From Spartobacteria bacterium (GTDB taxonomy: Bacteria; Verrucomicrobiota; Verrucomicrobiia; Chthoniobacterales; UBA10450), in contig PMSN01000011.1 in assembly GCA_003167555.1 (NCBI GenBank), forward strand, positions 124,001 through 188,000: a stretch of 64,000 nt of DNA. The letters are read 5' to 3'. The notes under the pieces are model-generated. The model did not search any database and was not told where the DNA came from. It saw only the letters and a program-made list of their open reading frames with translations. This document shows positions 45,061-53,431 of this stretch, piece after piece (positions within the stretch are counted from its first letter, which is position 1; every line of letters begins with the position of its first letter). A program made the translations under genes and the position numbers.

Positions 45061-45804
45061 ATGACGCCGCAAGAACACGATGTCATGCGCTCCGTCGAGG
45101 ATCGCTATTGGTGGTACCAGGCGCTCCGCCGACACGTGGCCGCATCGCTCCAGCCCGCGTCTCGCCAATTTTCTCTGCTCGACGCAGGCTGCGGCACCGG
45201 CGGCATGCTCGATGTGGTCCGGCAAAGTTTTCCCGAGGCCGATCTCACAGGTATCGACGCCAGCAGCCACGCGATCGAACTGGCCGCGGCGCGAAACATC
45301 AACGCGACGCTCCAGCCGGCGAACGTGCACGATCTCCCTTTCGCCGAAAATAATTTCGACTTTGTTCTCTCGCTCGATGTTTTGAGCCACGCCGGCGTGG
45401 ATGATTCGCTCGCGATGCACGAAATGCATCGCGTGCTGCGGCCGGGCGGGCGCCTCCTGCTCAATCTCGCCGCGTTCGATTTTTTGAAAGGCGCACACGA
45501 CTGCGCGGTCGACGTTGATCGCCGCTACACCCGGCCGCATGTCCGAGCTCTGTTGGCAGGAGCGAATTTTCAGATCGAACGATTGACCTATTGGAACGCG
45601 ATCTTCACGCCGCCGATCGCGCTTTTGCGCTGGCTCAGCCGCCGGCGCGCGCCGAGCGCCGAGCCGCGCTCGGATTTCAGATCGCTTCCGCCCCTTTTGA
45701 ATGCGCTCCTAAAAAGCGTGGCCGCTCTTGAATTGGGGGCCAGCCGTCAGGTATCGTTGCCGTTCGGAACTTCGCTCTTCGCCGTCGCTCGCAAAAATGG
45801 ATGA
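45061..45804 (+). CDS. Class I SAM-dependent methyltransferase
   Basis: 247 residues. Motif I is LLDAGCGTGGMLDVV, followed by DLTGIDASSHAIELAAAR, the motif FDFVLSLDVLSHAGVDDSLA and MHRVLRPGGRLLLNL. It is a Methyltransf_11-like enzyme; position in an operon of glycosyltransferases suggests a sugar or polyprenyl-linked substrate. It overlaps the next gene by eight bases. Confidence 0.9.
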   Translation: MTPQEHDVMRSVEDRYWWYQALRRHVAASLQPASRQFSLLDAGCGTGGMLDVVRQSFPEADLTGIDASSHAIELAAARNINATLQPANVHDLPFAENNFDFVLSLDVLSHAGVDDSLAMHEMHRVLRPGGRLLLNLAAFDFLKGAHDCAVDVDRRYTRPHVRALLAGANFQIERLTYWNAIFTPPIALLRWLSRRRAPSAEPRSDFRSLPPLLNALLKSVAALELGASRQVSLPFGTSLFAVARKNG

Positions 45805-46753
45805 ATCACGTCCTCATCTCAGCATCGTCATTCCGCTCTATAATTCAGCGTTGACCCTCCCCGCGCTCTTTCAGGAATTGTCCGCGCTGGAAATCAAGGG
45901 CGGCCTCGAGTTGATCCTGGTAAACGACGGCAGCCGCGATGAGACCGAGGCGATCGGTTTGAAACTCACTCGGGAAAGCCGCATCCCGGCCACGTTCTTG
46001 AGCCTCACGCGAAATTTCGGCGAACACAACGCCGTCCTCGCCGGATTGCGCGCCAGCTCCGGGGATTTCGTCATCAACCTGGACGATGATTTGCAGAATC
46101 CGCCCTCGGAAGCCGTGAAGCTTCTGGCCGTCGCCGAAGCCGAGGACCGCGACGTCGTTTACGCGATCTACGATCGGAAAGAGCACGCCTGGTGGCGCAA
46201 TGCCGGCAGCGCGCTCACCAATCTCATCGCGGATTTCGTCGTGGAAAAACCAAGAAAGCTTTACCTGTCGAGCTTCCGTTGCATGCGCCGCCTCGTCGCG
46301 GATGAGGTCGCGAAGTCGCGCACTCCGTATCCGTATATCGACGGATTGATTTTCCAGGTCACGCAGAACGTCGGCACCGCGCGCGTGCGTCACGTGGGAC
46401 GAGGAAAGGGCCGAAGCGGCTACACGCTCCGGAAGCTGGCGCGGCTCTGGCTCAGCATGCTGGTGAATTTCTCCATCCTTCCGCTGCGCCTCATGACCTT
46501 CGCGGGAATGATCACGAGCGCCCTCGGTTTTCTCGCCGTGATCGAAGTCGTGCTCGAGCATTTGCTCAGGAAAAATCCCACCGGCTGGACTTCGCTCATG
46601 GCGGCGATGCTGTTGCTTTCCGGCACGCAATTGCTCTTGCTCGGAATCATGGGCGAGTACGTCGGCCGAATTTATCTCGGGATCAGCGAGAAACCGCAGA
46701 GCGTGGTCCGCACCACGTTCCGGTCGCCCGGCAACGAATCGCTCCTGAAATGA
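45797..46753 (+). CDS. GT2 polyprenyl-phosphate glycosyltransferase with two C-terminal helices (GtrB/DPM1-like)
   Basis: 318 residues from ATG 45797. The GT-A domain has LSIVIPLYNSALTLPALF, LILVNDGSRDETEA and the DxD motif VINLDDDLQNPPSEA. Two C-terminal membrane helices follow (LPLRLMTFAGMITSALGFLA; AAMLLLSGTQLLLLGIMGEY), ending with YVGRIYLGISEKPQ, as in undecaprenyl-phosphate glucosyl or aminosugar transferases (GtrB, ArnC). Such enzymes make the donors used by GT-C enzymes, matching its neighbours. It overlaps the next GT2 by ATGA. Confidence 0.9.
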   Translation: MDESRPHLSIVIPLYNSALTLPALFQELSALEIKGGLELILVNDGSRDETEAIGLKLTRESRIPATFLSLTRNFGEHNAVLAGLRASSGDFVINLDDDLQNPPSEAVKLLAVAEAEDRDVVYAIYDRKEHAWWRNAGSALTNLIADFVVEKPRKLYLSSFRCMRRLVADEVAKSRTPYPYIDGLIFQVTQNVGTARVRHVGRGKGRSGYTLRKLARLWLSMLVNFSILPLRLMTFAGMITSALGFLAVIEVVLEHLLRKNPTGWTSLMAAMLLLSGTQLLLLGIMGEYVGRIYLGISEKPQSVVRTTFRSPGNESLLK

Positions 46754-47496
46754 TTTCGCTCGTCATCCCCACGCTGAACGAAGTCGGAAATATCGAGCCG
46801 CTCCTGGGCCGCATCCTGCGCTGCGACCTGGCTCCGGATGAAATCGTTTTTGTCGATGACGGCTCGACGGATGGCACGCGGGAACGGATTCGTTCCTTTG
46901 CGATTTCCGCGCCGGTGCGTTTGATCGAGCGCACCGCACCGCTTCTTGGACTTTCCGGCGCGGTCATCGCGGGCGCGCGGGCGGCCCACGGAGATCTTCT
47001 CGTCGTCATGGACGCGGACCTGAGTCATCCGCCGGAGAGAATGGCGGATTTATTGCGCCCGATTTCCACCGGCGTCGCGGACATGGTCATTGGCAGCCGT
47101 TACGTGGCCGGGGCGTCGACGCCCGGCTGGCCGGTTTGGCGCAAAGTACTGTCGCGAATCGCCGCTGCGCTCGCCTATCCGCTCACCGGTGTGCACGATT
47201 CGATGTGCGGTTTCTTTGCTATTCGTAGAACCCTTCTCCTGGAATTAACACCGGACGCCACCGGCTTTAAGATTGCCTTCGAAGCGATCGTGGGCGGCGG
47301 CAGGAACCTGCGCGTCCTGGAAATTCCGATCGTGTTTCGCGATCGCGCGCGGGGCACTTCCAAGATGAGTTTCGGAGTCGCGTTGCGTTTTAGTTTTCGC
47401 TGGCTGGCGGCCGTCTCGCGATTGCGCTTCCGCCGCGGCTCCGCGATTCCCCCTGAATCCAGCGACCCCGCCGCCACGGAAGTCGTCGTCAAGTAA
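46750..47496 (+). CDS. GT2 polyprenol-phosphate sugar synthase (DPM1-like)
   Basis: A 248-residue soluble GT-A protein: ISLVIPTLNEVGNIEPLL, IVFVDDGSTDGTRERI, LLVVMDADLSHPPERMADLL, VIGSRYVAGAST, DSMCGFFAIRR and RARGTSKMSFGVALRF. The pattern is that of dolichol/polyprenol-phosphate mannose synthase without membrane helices. It would supply Man-P-polyprenol or a related donor. It is last in the operon 43168-47496 and overlaps the convergent GT87 gene by eight bases. Confidence 0.9.
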   Translation: MISLVIPTLNEVGNIEPLLGRILRCDLAPDEIVFVDDGSTDGTRERIRSFAISAPVRLIERTAPLLGLSGAVIAGARAAHGDLLVVMDADLSHPPERMADLLRPISTGVADMVIGSRYVAGASTPGWPVWRKVLSRIAAALAYPLTGVHDSMCGFFAIRRTLLLELTPDATGFKIAFEAIVGGGRNLRVLEIPIVFRDRARGTSKMSFGVALRFSFRWLAAVSRLRFRRGSAIPPESSDPAATEVVVK

Positions 47497-48778
47497 CGCG
47501 CTCTGCGGCGTGGGCGGCGGCGTGTTTTAACCGCCAAAGTTCAAGCGCGAGGCCGATGAAAAGCAGCAACGTCGCCAGGAAAGTGTTGCCGTAGGTCTGC
47601 GCCAGGACCCGGAACGGAATCGAGAGCGAGAGGAGTGCGACGGCGGCGATCGCCAAAATGACCAGCGCACGAGAAGCACGACCGGCGAGAAAACGTTGCA
47701 CGACTACCGTCAACGGGTAAAGCAGCCACGCGAAAACATAACCGAACGAAAGCGGTGTGAAGACCAGCATCAGGAGGAGGAGAAGCGCGAACTCGATCGC
47801 ATCCGTTTCCGGCGTGCAACGCGGCGCCGCGGGCATGACTGCGAGGTAGCCAAGACCGAGGAGCAGCGCGGCGGCGAGAATGATTCCGTTCACCGTCGAG
47901 AATTTCAGGTCGGCGAGATTCGCATAGACGGGAGTGTGCGGTTTGTAGCTGTGGTCGTATTCCACGTGGCGCAGCAACCGGTTCGACACGCCCCAGATCG
48001 ATTGATTTCTCCACGAATTACTCCGCCCGAGGCGCTGCCCGACGCCGCTCTCATCGTACTTGAGCAACATCCCGCTCGACCATCTTTGCAGGTCCTGCTT
48101 CGCGATCGCGTAACCGCGAAACGGAATTGGCGCGAAAAGAAGGAGAAAGACCAGCGTGAGAATCAGGGCCAACGTCGCGATCCAGTGGCGGCGGTAAATC
48201 AGGTAGAAGATCGCCAGAACCGGAAAGGCTTTGATGGCTGCGGCGAGCGCAATGAGAACGCCCGCGAGCACATTGAATCTTCGCCGAAGCGAAATGAAGG
48301 CGCCGAGGAGAAGCGCGAGCAAAAGCAAGCTCGGTTGCCCCAGAAAAAAATTTCCCCAGACATAACCGAGCACGATCAGGTTTGGGATCGCGTAAAGAAG
48401 AACGTGCGCGCGGTCGCGTTTCCCCGCCGCGAGGTACGTTGAGAAGAGAATGCTGGAAATCCACGCGGCGCCGTTGAGCAGAACGAGAAACACGACCAGC
48501 CCCGTTTTTCCGAGCGCCGCGACTGCGGCGAGAAAAAGTGCGCAGGGCGGCGGATACATGAAGGGAAATTTGTGCCACTCGTTTGGGTAAACCTCGGCGC
48601 CCTGGAGGACGCGCTGGCCCGCTTCGTACCAAACCGCGTAATCCTTGATGCTATGTCCCGGCCGGCAATGCAGCACCGGCACGAGCATGAGCAGGAGCAA
48701 GACGATTCCGAAAACCCACAGTAGAATTCGGAAAACCACTTCCCGGTTCATCCGGTCTGCAAACGCGGTCCAGCTCAT
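47489..48778 (-). CDS. GT87 (DUF2029) polyprenyl-phosphate-dependent transferase
   Basis: 429 residues, about ten helices. GT87 signature: SIKDYAVWYEAGQRVLQGAE followed by YPNEWHKFPFMYPPPCALFL, with GQPSLLLLALLLGAFI and AAAIKAFPVLAIFYLIYRR. The family includes mycobacterial alpha-mannosyltransferases using polyprenyl-phosphate mannose. It overlaps the stop of gatA by ATGA, so it is in a transcription unit with the amidotransferase genes. Confidence 0.85.
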   Translation of the reverse strand: MSWTAFADRMNREVVFRILLWVFGIVLLLLMLVPVLHCRPGHSIKDYAVWYEAGQRVLQGAEVYPNEWHKFPFMYPPPCALFLAAVAALGKTGLVVFLVLLNGAAWISSILFSTYLAAGKRDRAHVLLYAIPNLIVLGYVWGNFFLGQPSLLLLALLLGAFISLRRRFNVLAGVLIALAAAIKAFPVLAIFYLIYRRHWIATLALILTLVFLLLFAPIPFRGYAIAKQDLQRWSSGMLLKYDESGVGQRLGRSNSWRNQSIWGVSNRLLRHVEYDHSYKPHTPVYANLADLKFSTVNGIILAAALLLGLGYLAVMPAAPRCTPETDAIEFALLLLLMLVFTPLSFGYVFAWLLYPLTVVVQRFLAGRASRALVILAIAAVALLSLSIPFRVLAQTYGNTFLATLLLFIGLALELWRLKHAAAHAAERVT

Positions 48779-50268
48779 TCTTTCCGAGTTGGACGTTGAA
48801 CGTTGGCCACCAGCGGCGGCCTCTTCTTATGCCAATCGGTGCTCTGCTCGTAGGCATGCGCAATCTGCAAAATGCGCGCCTCATCCAGCGCGGCGCCGAG
48901 TAACTGCAATCCAATTGGCAATTGCGCTCCGTCTTCCGTTTGCGCGAAACCGCACGGCAAACTGATCCCGCAGATGCCGGCCAGGTTCGCCGCGATGGTG
49001 AAAATGTCGGCGAGATACATTTGCAACGGGTCGACGCTTCTCTCGCCCAGCGGAAACGCCGGCACCGGCGAAGTCGGCGAAACGAGCGCATCGACCTGCT
49101 CGAACGCGCGCGCAAAATCCTGGCGGACCAGTTCTCTCACTTTCTGCGCGCGCGCATAGTAGGCCTCGTAATATCCCGAGCTGAGGACGTAGGTGCCGAG
49201 GATGATGCGTCGCTTCACCTCCGGGCCGAATCCTTCTTCGCGCGTTCGGCCGTAATGTTCGAACAAGTTCCGCGTGTTCTCCGCGCGATGTCCGTAACGC
49301 ACGCCGTCGAACCGCGCCAGGTTCGCCGACGCCTCGGCCGTCGCGAGGATGTAATAGGTCGCGACCGCGTACTCCGTGTGCGGCAGCGAGACCGCGACGA
49401 TCTCCGCGCCTAACGACTCGAAGTGCGCCACCGCTGCGTCCACCGCCGCGCGCACTTTCGGATCGACTCCGGCGATCATGTATTCCTGCGCCAGGCCGAG
49501 CCGGATTCCACGCAGATCGCGTCCGAGATTCGCGGTGTAATCCGGCACCGCTTCATTCAAGCAGGTCGAGTCGAGCGGATCGTGTCCCGCCATCGCGTTC
49601 ATGAGCAGCGCCGCATCGCTGACCGTTTTCGTGAGCGGTCCCGCCTGGTCGAACGACGAAGCGAACGCAACCAAACCGAAGCGCGAGACGCGACCATAAC
49701 TCGGCTTGAAACCGACCACGCCGGAAAGCGACGCGGGTTGCCGAATCGATCCGCCCGTGTCCGTGCCGAGCGCGCCGAATGCCGCATCCGCCGCGACCGC
49801 CGCGGCCGAACCGCCGCTGGAACCGCCGGAGACACGCGAGATGTCCCACGGATTTCTGGTCGGTTTCACGCTCGAGTTTTCCGTGGAAGAGCCCATCGCA
49901 AACTCGTCCATGTTCGTTTTCCCGAATGGAATCGCCCCGGCCGCTTTCAGTTTCCGAACGACCGTCGCGTCATAGGGCGCGCGATAGTTCCGCAAAATTT
50001 TCGAAGCACATGTGCACGGCTGGCCCGCGACGCTGATGATGTCCTTGATCGCGATCGGCACGCCGCCCAGCGGCAGGGTTACGTCCGCACGCGCCGCTTC
50101 TTCCAGCGCCGCGTCGAAGTCGATCGACAGGTACGCGTCGATTTGCGGATCGATTTCCGCGATGCGCGATTGCAGCGCTTCCAGGACTGCACGAGGCGAA
50201 ACTTCGCGGCGGCCGAGCAGATCGCGCAGTTCGGCGATGTTCAGCGCCGGCAGATCCGAGGCCGTCAT
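48775..50268 (-). CDS. gatA: Aspartyl/glutamyl-tRNA amidotransferase subunit A
   Basis: 497 residues, amidase signature enzyme. The catalytic triad is Lys75 (PIAIKDI), cis-Ser150 (RVSGGSSGGSAAA) and Ser174 (GTDTGGSIRQPAS), with the same spacing as characterised GatA. With GatB and GatC it converts misacylated Glu-tRNA(Gln) or Asp-tRNA(Asn) to the amide forms. gatB is not in the window. The C-terminal tail (ANVQRPTRKE) is repeat-derived (GGACGTT, GAACGTT at 48791-48804). Confidence 0.95.
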   Translation of the reverse strand: MTASDLPALNIAELRDLLGRREVSPRAVLEALQSRIAEIDPQIDAYLSIDFDAALEEAARADVTLPLGGVPIAIKDIISVAGQPCTCASKILRNYRAPYDATVVRKLKAAGAIPFGKTNMDEFAMGSSTENSSVKPTRNPWDISRVSGGSSGGSAAAVAADAAFGALGTDTGGSIRQPASLSGVVGFKPSYGRVSRFGLVAFASSFDQAGPLTKTVSDAALLMNAMAGHDPLDSTCLNEAVPDYTANLGRDLRGIRLGLAQEYMIAGVDPKVRAAVDAAVAHFESLGAEIVAVSLPHTEYAVATYYILATAEASANLARFDGVRYGHRAENTRNLFEHYGRTREEGFGPEVKRRIILGTYVLSSGYYEAYYARAQKVRELVRQDFARAFEQVDALVSPTSPVPAFPLGERSVDPLQMYLADIFTIAANLAGICGISLPCGFAQTEDGAQLPIGLQLLGAALDEARILQIAHAYEQSTDWHKKRPPLVANVQRPTRKE

Positions 50269-50555
50269 TCGACGACCTTCGTAACAACGAAGAGGCCGTT
50301 GGCCTGGCGCGGCGCGTTGCGCAATGCTTCCTCCGCGCTCAGCCCATCCCGCGGCTCATCTTCGCGAAAGACATTGAAGATGGGAACGGCGTGCGCGGCT
50401 GATTCGACGTGGCTGAGATCGAGTGCCCGCAATTTCTCCGCGTACCCGAGGACGCGCTCCAACTGCGTTTGAAAAAGTTTAGTCTCTTCTTTCGTCAGAT
50501 TGATTCGCGCGAGTTTCGCGACGTGCGCCACGTCGATGTGAGCGGTCTCGGCCAT
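50265..50555 (-). CDS. gatC: Aspartyl/glutamyl-tRNA amidotransferase subunit C
   Basis: 96 residues, the normal size: HIDVAHVAKLARINLTKEET, FQTQLERVLGYAEKLRALD, and EDEPRDGLSAEEALRNAP with QANGLFVVTKVVE. It stabilises the GatAB complex. It overlaps gatA by four bases (ATGA) and follows a coiled-coil gene by 11 bases. Confidence 0.95.
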   Translation of the reverse strand: MAETAHIDVAHVAKLARINLTKEETKLFQTQLERVLGYAEKLRALDLSHVESAAHAVPIFNVFREDEPRDGLSAEEALRNAPRQANGLFVVTKVVE

Positions 50556-50566
50556 CGGGCGAACGC

Positions 50567-50932
50567 TCAGAAATGCAGATGGCTGACGAGCCAGAGAACC
50601 GCGAGACCGAGCGCGATAACGAGAACCAAAAAAATAATCCGGCCTTCCCGCCGCTCTTTGCGGAGCGAAACGCGCCGCCCGCCGACGCGGCCATCATCGC
50701 CCCAGCGTTTGTCCTGGAGCGCGACCGAAACATCGAGCCGGCTCCGGCCTTCGCTGGCGCGGGTCAGCAATTCCTCTCGCTGCCGGCGCGAAGTTTCCTC
50801 GGCCACGCGCGGCGCTTCCGCGATCATGCGCTCGAGTTTTTCCACTTCGCCGCGCAGTTTCGATTCGCGCTGGGCGAGTTCTTCCTGCTTTTGGTTGAGC
50901 GGCGTCCCGGGTTTAGGCGATCGGTGGCGCAT
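50567..50932 (-). CDS. Small tail-anchored coiled-coil protein
   Basis: 121 residues. A charged coiled-coil (KQEELAQRESKLRGEVEKLE, then ETSRRQREELLTRA) is followed by an Arg-rich stretch and one C-terminal helix (IIFLVLVIALGLAVLWLVS), with only three or four residues after it. It would be a cytoplasmic protein anchored by its tail. It lies six bases after the next coiled-coil gene and just before gatC. No family was recognised. Confidence 0.75.
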   Translation of the reverse strand: MRHRSPKPGTPLNQKQEELAQRESKLRGEVEKLERMIAEAPRVAEETSRRQREELLTRASEGRSRLDVSVALQDKRWGDDGRVGGRRVSLRKERREGRIIFLVLVIALGLAVLWLVSHLHF

Positions 50933-50938
50933 GCGAAA

Positions 50939-51568
50939 TCATTGCGTCTTCGCGGCCATCCAGAAAAAAACGAGGAGCGCCACGATCCCAAAAATAATCA
51001 GCGGCAGCGTGACCGCGAATCCGATCTGCAACCATTGCGCGAAAGATTTTCCGCCGCCCATTCCCAAAGCACTTGATCCCGCCTCCGGCAATTCGAGGTC
51101 CGTCGCCTGGTCGACCTTTCCAGCTTCGAGCCGGCTGCGTTGCTGGCTGAATTCCGTCCGCGCATCGTCCACCGTGCTGAGCGCGCGGCTCAGCTCCTTC
51201 GGCAACTCCGCCGTGTTCCACGTCTTCGGCTCGATCGCCTCGAGCAGTTGCAAATGCTGGGTGAAACTTTCGTGCGTCGCGCGAATCGTCTCGAGCTTCT
51301 TCTGGCAGTCGTATCCTTCGCGTTCGAGGATGACGAGGGAACGCGAGAGCTTGTCCGTCATTTCCGCGCGCCCGCGCTCGAGTTCTTCCTGGCGCCGGCT
51401 CAGTTCTTCCAGTTCGCGCTTTTGTTTTTCGATCTGCTCCTGCTGCCGTTTCAATTGCACCAGTTGCTCCTGCGCCTTTTGCACCTGGGAATCGAGCAAC
51501 TCGGGCGACATCGTTTCTTCTTCGCTCAGCTCAAGCATTTGTTCGATCGGTCGTATTCGTTCGGCCAT
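50939..51568 (-). CDS. Tail-anchored coiled-coil protein
   Basis: 209 residues from ATG 51568 (a longer frame starts at 51598). A long heptad coiled coil lies near residues 27-80 (KAQEQLVQLKRQQEQIEKQK, then REELEELSRRQEELERGR-like repeats), then a mixed helical part, a Gly linker (GMGGGKSF) and one C-terminal membrane helix (FAVTLPLIIFGIVALLVFFW). It resembles the next gene in layout. The two may form a membrane-tethered heterotypic coiled coil. Function unknown. Confidence 0.75.
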   Translation of the reverse strand: MAERIRPIEQMLELSEEETMSPELLDSQVQKAQEQLVQLKRQQEQIEKQKRELEELSRRQEELERGRAEMTDKLSRSLVILEREGYDCQKKLETIRATHESFTQHLQLLEAIEPKTWNTAELPKELSRALSTVDDARTEFSQQRSRLEAGKVDQATDLELPEAGSSALGMGGGKSFAQWLQIGFAVTLPLIIFGIVALLVFFWMAAKTQ

Positions 51569-51757
51569 GGCAATCGGTTCGGCGCCACGCACAATCAAGC
51601 GTCATCATTCGCGCGCGACTGTCATGACATTAGCGGGCGAAGTTCATAATTCCACAAATTTTCCGAACCTGTCACTGTCGCTTAACGCAAAACGAATTCT
51701 TTGGTCTTGACGCAATGCAACGGTTCCGGTTTCTCGCTCACGCTCCTTTTTAGTGCC

Positions 51758-53431
51758 GTGAGATCGCTTTTGAAAACGGACTTAGCGCGAGCGGCCGATT
51801 CAACGGATCCCTTCACGCTGCCGGAAGATCGCGCCAAGCGGGCATGGGCGCGCATCATGGCTTTCGCCGCTGCGGTGACCGTGCTCTGGCCGTGCTGGCA
51901 TCGAATCTCCTCTCGTTTGGGGGACCTCTACGATTACTCGGGTTCGATTGCCTCCGCCCAACACATCCTCCGCGGGCTTCGACCGTATCGCGATATCCAG
52001 ACGCCGATGCAAACGCTCACGTTCCTCTACAATGCCGGGTGCGAGTGGCTCTTCGGCCCGACCTATACCGCGTTGGCGTGGGGAAACTTCATTCTGGCGC
52101 TGGTGCTGTTTGCCGCAGTGCTGTTGCTGCTCGAGAGACCGTTGCGATTGTCCGGCGCGTTTCTGATCGCGCTTTGCCTGCCGCTCGCCACGGTCCTGCA
52201 GCATGGCGTGCCAACTCACAATGGTCTCGCCTTCACGATTCTTGCCGTGCAATCACTGCTGGCCGCGCGAGCAGCGAAAGAGGGCCGGCTCGGGTCCGGG
52301 CGCGTCGCGGCGCTTCTGTTGCTCGCGACCCTCAGTGGCATGGCCAAGTTGAATTTCCATCTCGTGGGTACGGGCGCGGCGGCGCTGGGAATATTTCTCG
52401 CGCTCCAAACTCGCAAGACAAATTTGCGCGCTCTTCTGTGGGCTAGTGCCTACGTCGCCTTTTCCTTTGTCGCTGGACCTCTCCTGGAAATGGCTTGGAC
52501 CGGTGTCTCACCGCAAAGCTGGTGGTTCAATGTGATCGCAACTCCCATTGAGCGTCATGATGGACTGAGGCAACTCCTCTCCTCCCAGTTCTGGTTCGGC
52601 ATTATCGGTGATAATTATCCGAAGGTTCTCGTCGGTGGCATCGCTTTCGTCGCCGCCATGTTATTCGCTCTCGGAGGGATTGTTTGTTTCTTCGCTGCAC
52701 CCGGAGATTGGCGGCCCGGTGGGATTGTGCGCCGGCTCGCGCCGATTTTTGTCAGCGCCTGTTTTTTGTTTGGCGGCTGTCTGTTTATTGCGACCAATAG
52801 CGAAACGCTCATCCTCAATGCGGCCTACTTCGTCGTGGGCCTGGTTTGCCTGGGCCTCATCTACGGCGAGCGCATCGGAGCGTGGGCGAAGTATTACTTT
52901 CATGGTGCCGCGCTTTCTCTCGCTCTCGTATTGCTCGTTGCGGCCGTTGTCGCCGTGAGAAATTTTTCGCGGCTAAATTACGGAAGGGAAGATCTCGCCG
53001 CGCACTGGATTCCAGCCGCCAAGATCGATCCCAGCGCGGAAAAATTCTTTGGCCGCCTGCGTTTTTCACCCCGCAGCGCCGCGCTTCTCTCCGAAGTTTT
53101 CAAGGTCATCGATCGCTACGAATTGCGCGCGAACAGCAAACTCGTCTATTGGGGACCCGCCCTTGAACTGATGAACCAGCTCAACGGCCCTTCGCAGGTG
53201 CCGGGGTTACCCCTGGCTTGGGCCCGGAACGTGTTTGTGCGCGATAACGATTCTCCGCGGATCATCGAGACGCTTCGGGCCGCGCCGTATCAGTGGATCA
53301 TCATGACGAAAATGTGGAGCATCCATGTTCCGCCGCCGGTGCTCGACTACATTCAAACCGCGTACGAAGTGGAACGGAGCGACGAATACATCGTCGTTTA
53401 TCATCGCCGCCCCGAATCCGCGCTGCCGTGA
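51758..53431 (+). CDS. GT-C-like multi-pass membrane protein
   Basis: 557 residues from GTG 51758 (a TTG at 51701 also fits). About ten membrane segments and a C-terminal soluble part of about 130 residues with YWGPALELMNQLNGPS. The first-loop motif is GDLYDYSGSIASAQHILRGL (two acidic residues), then RPYRDIQTPMQTLTFLYNAG, as in GT-C/GT39-like families. It overlaps the next gene by four bases (GTGA). Confidence 0.75.
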   Translation: MRSLLKTDLARAADSTDPFTLPEDRAKRAWARIMAFAAAVTVLWPCWHRISSRLGDLYDYSGSIASAQHILRGLRPYRDIQTPMQTLTFLYNAGCEWLFGPTYTALAWGNFILALVLFAAVLLLLERPLRLSGAFLIALCLPLATVLQHGVPTHNGLAFTILAVQSLLAARAAKEGRLGSGRVAALLLLATLSGMAKLNFHLVGTGAAALGIFLALQTRKTNLRALLWASAYVAFSFVAGPLLEMAWTGVSPQSWWFNVIATPIERHDGLRQLLSSQFWFGIIGDNYPKVLVGGIAFVAAMLFALGGIVCFFAAPGDWRPGGIVRRLAPIFVSACFLFGGCLFIATNSETLILNAAYFVVGLVCLGLIYGERIGAWAKYYFHGAALSLALVLLVAAVVAVRNFSRLNYGREDLAAHWIPAAKIDPSAEKFFGRLRFSPRSAALLSEVFKVIDRYELRANSKLVYWGPALELMNQLNGPSQVPGLPLAWARNVFVRDNDSPRIIETLRAAPYQWIIMTKMWSIHVPPPVLDYIQTAYEVERSDEYIVVYHRRPESALP

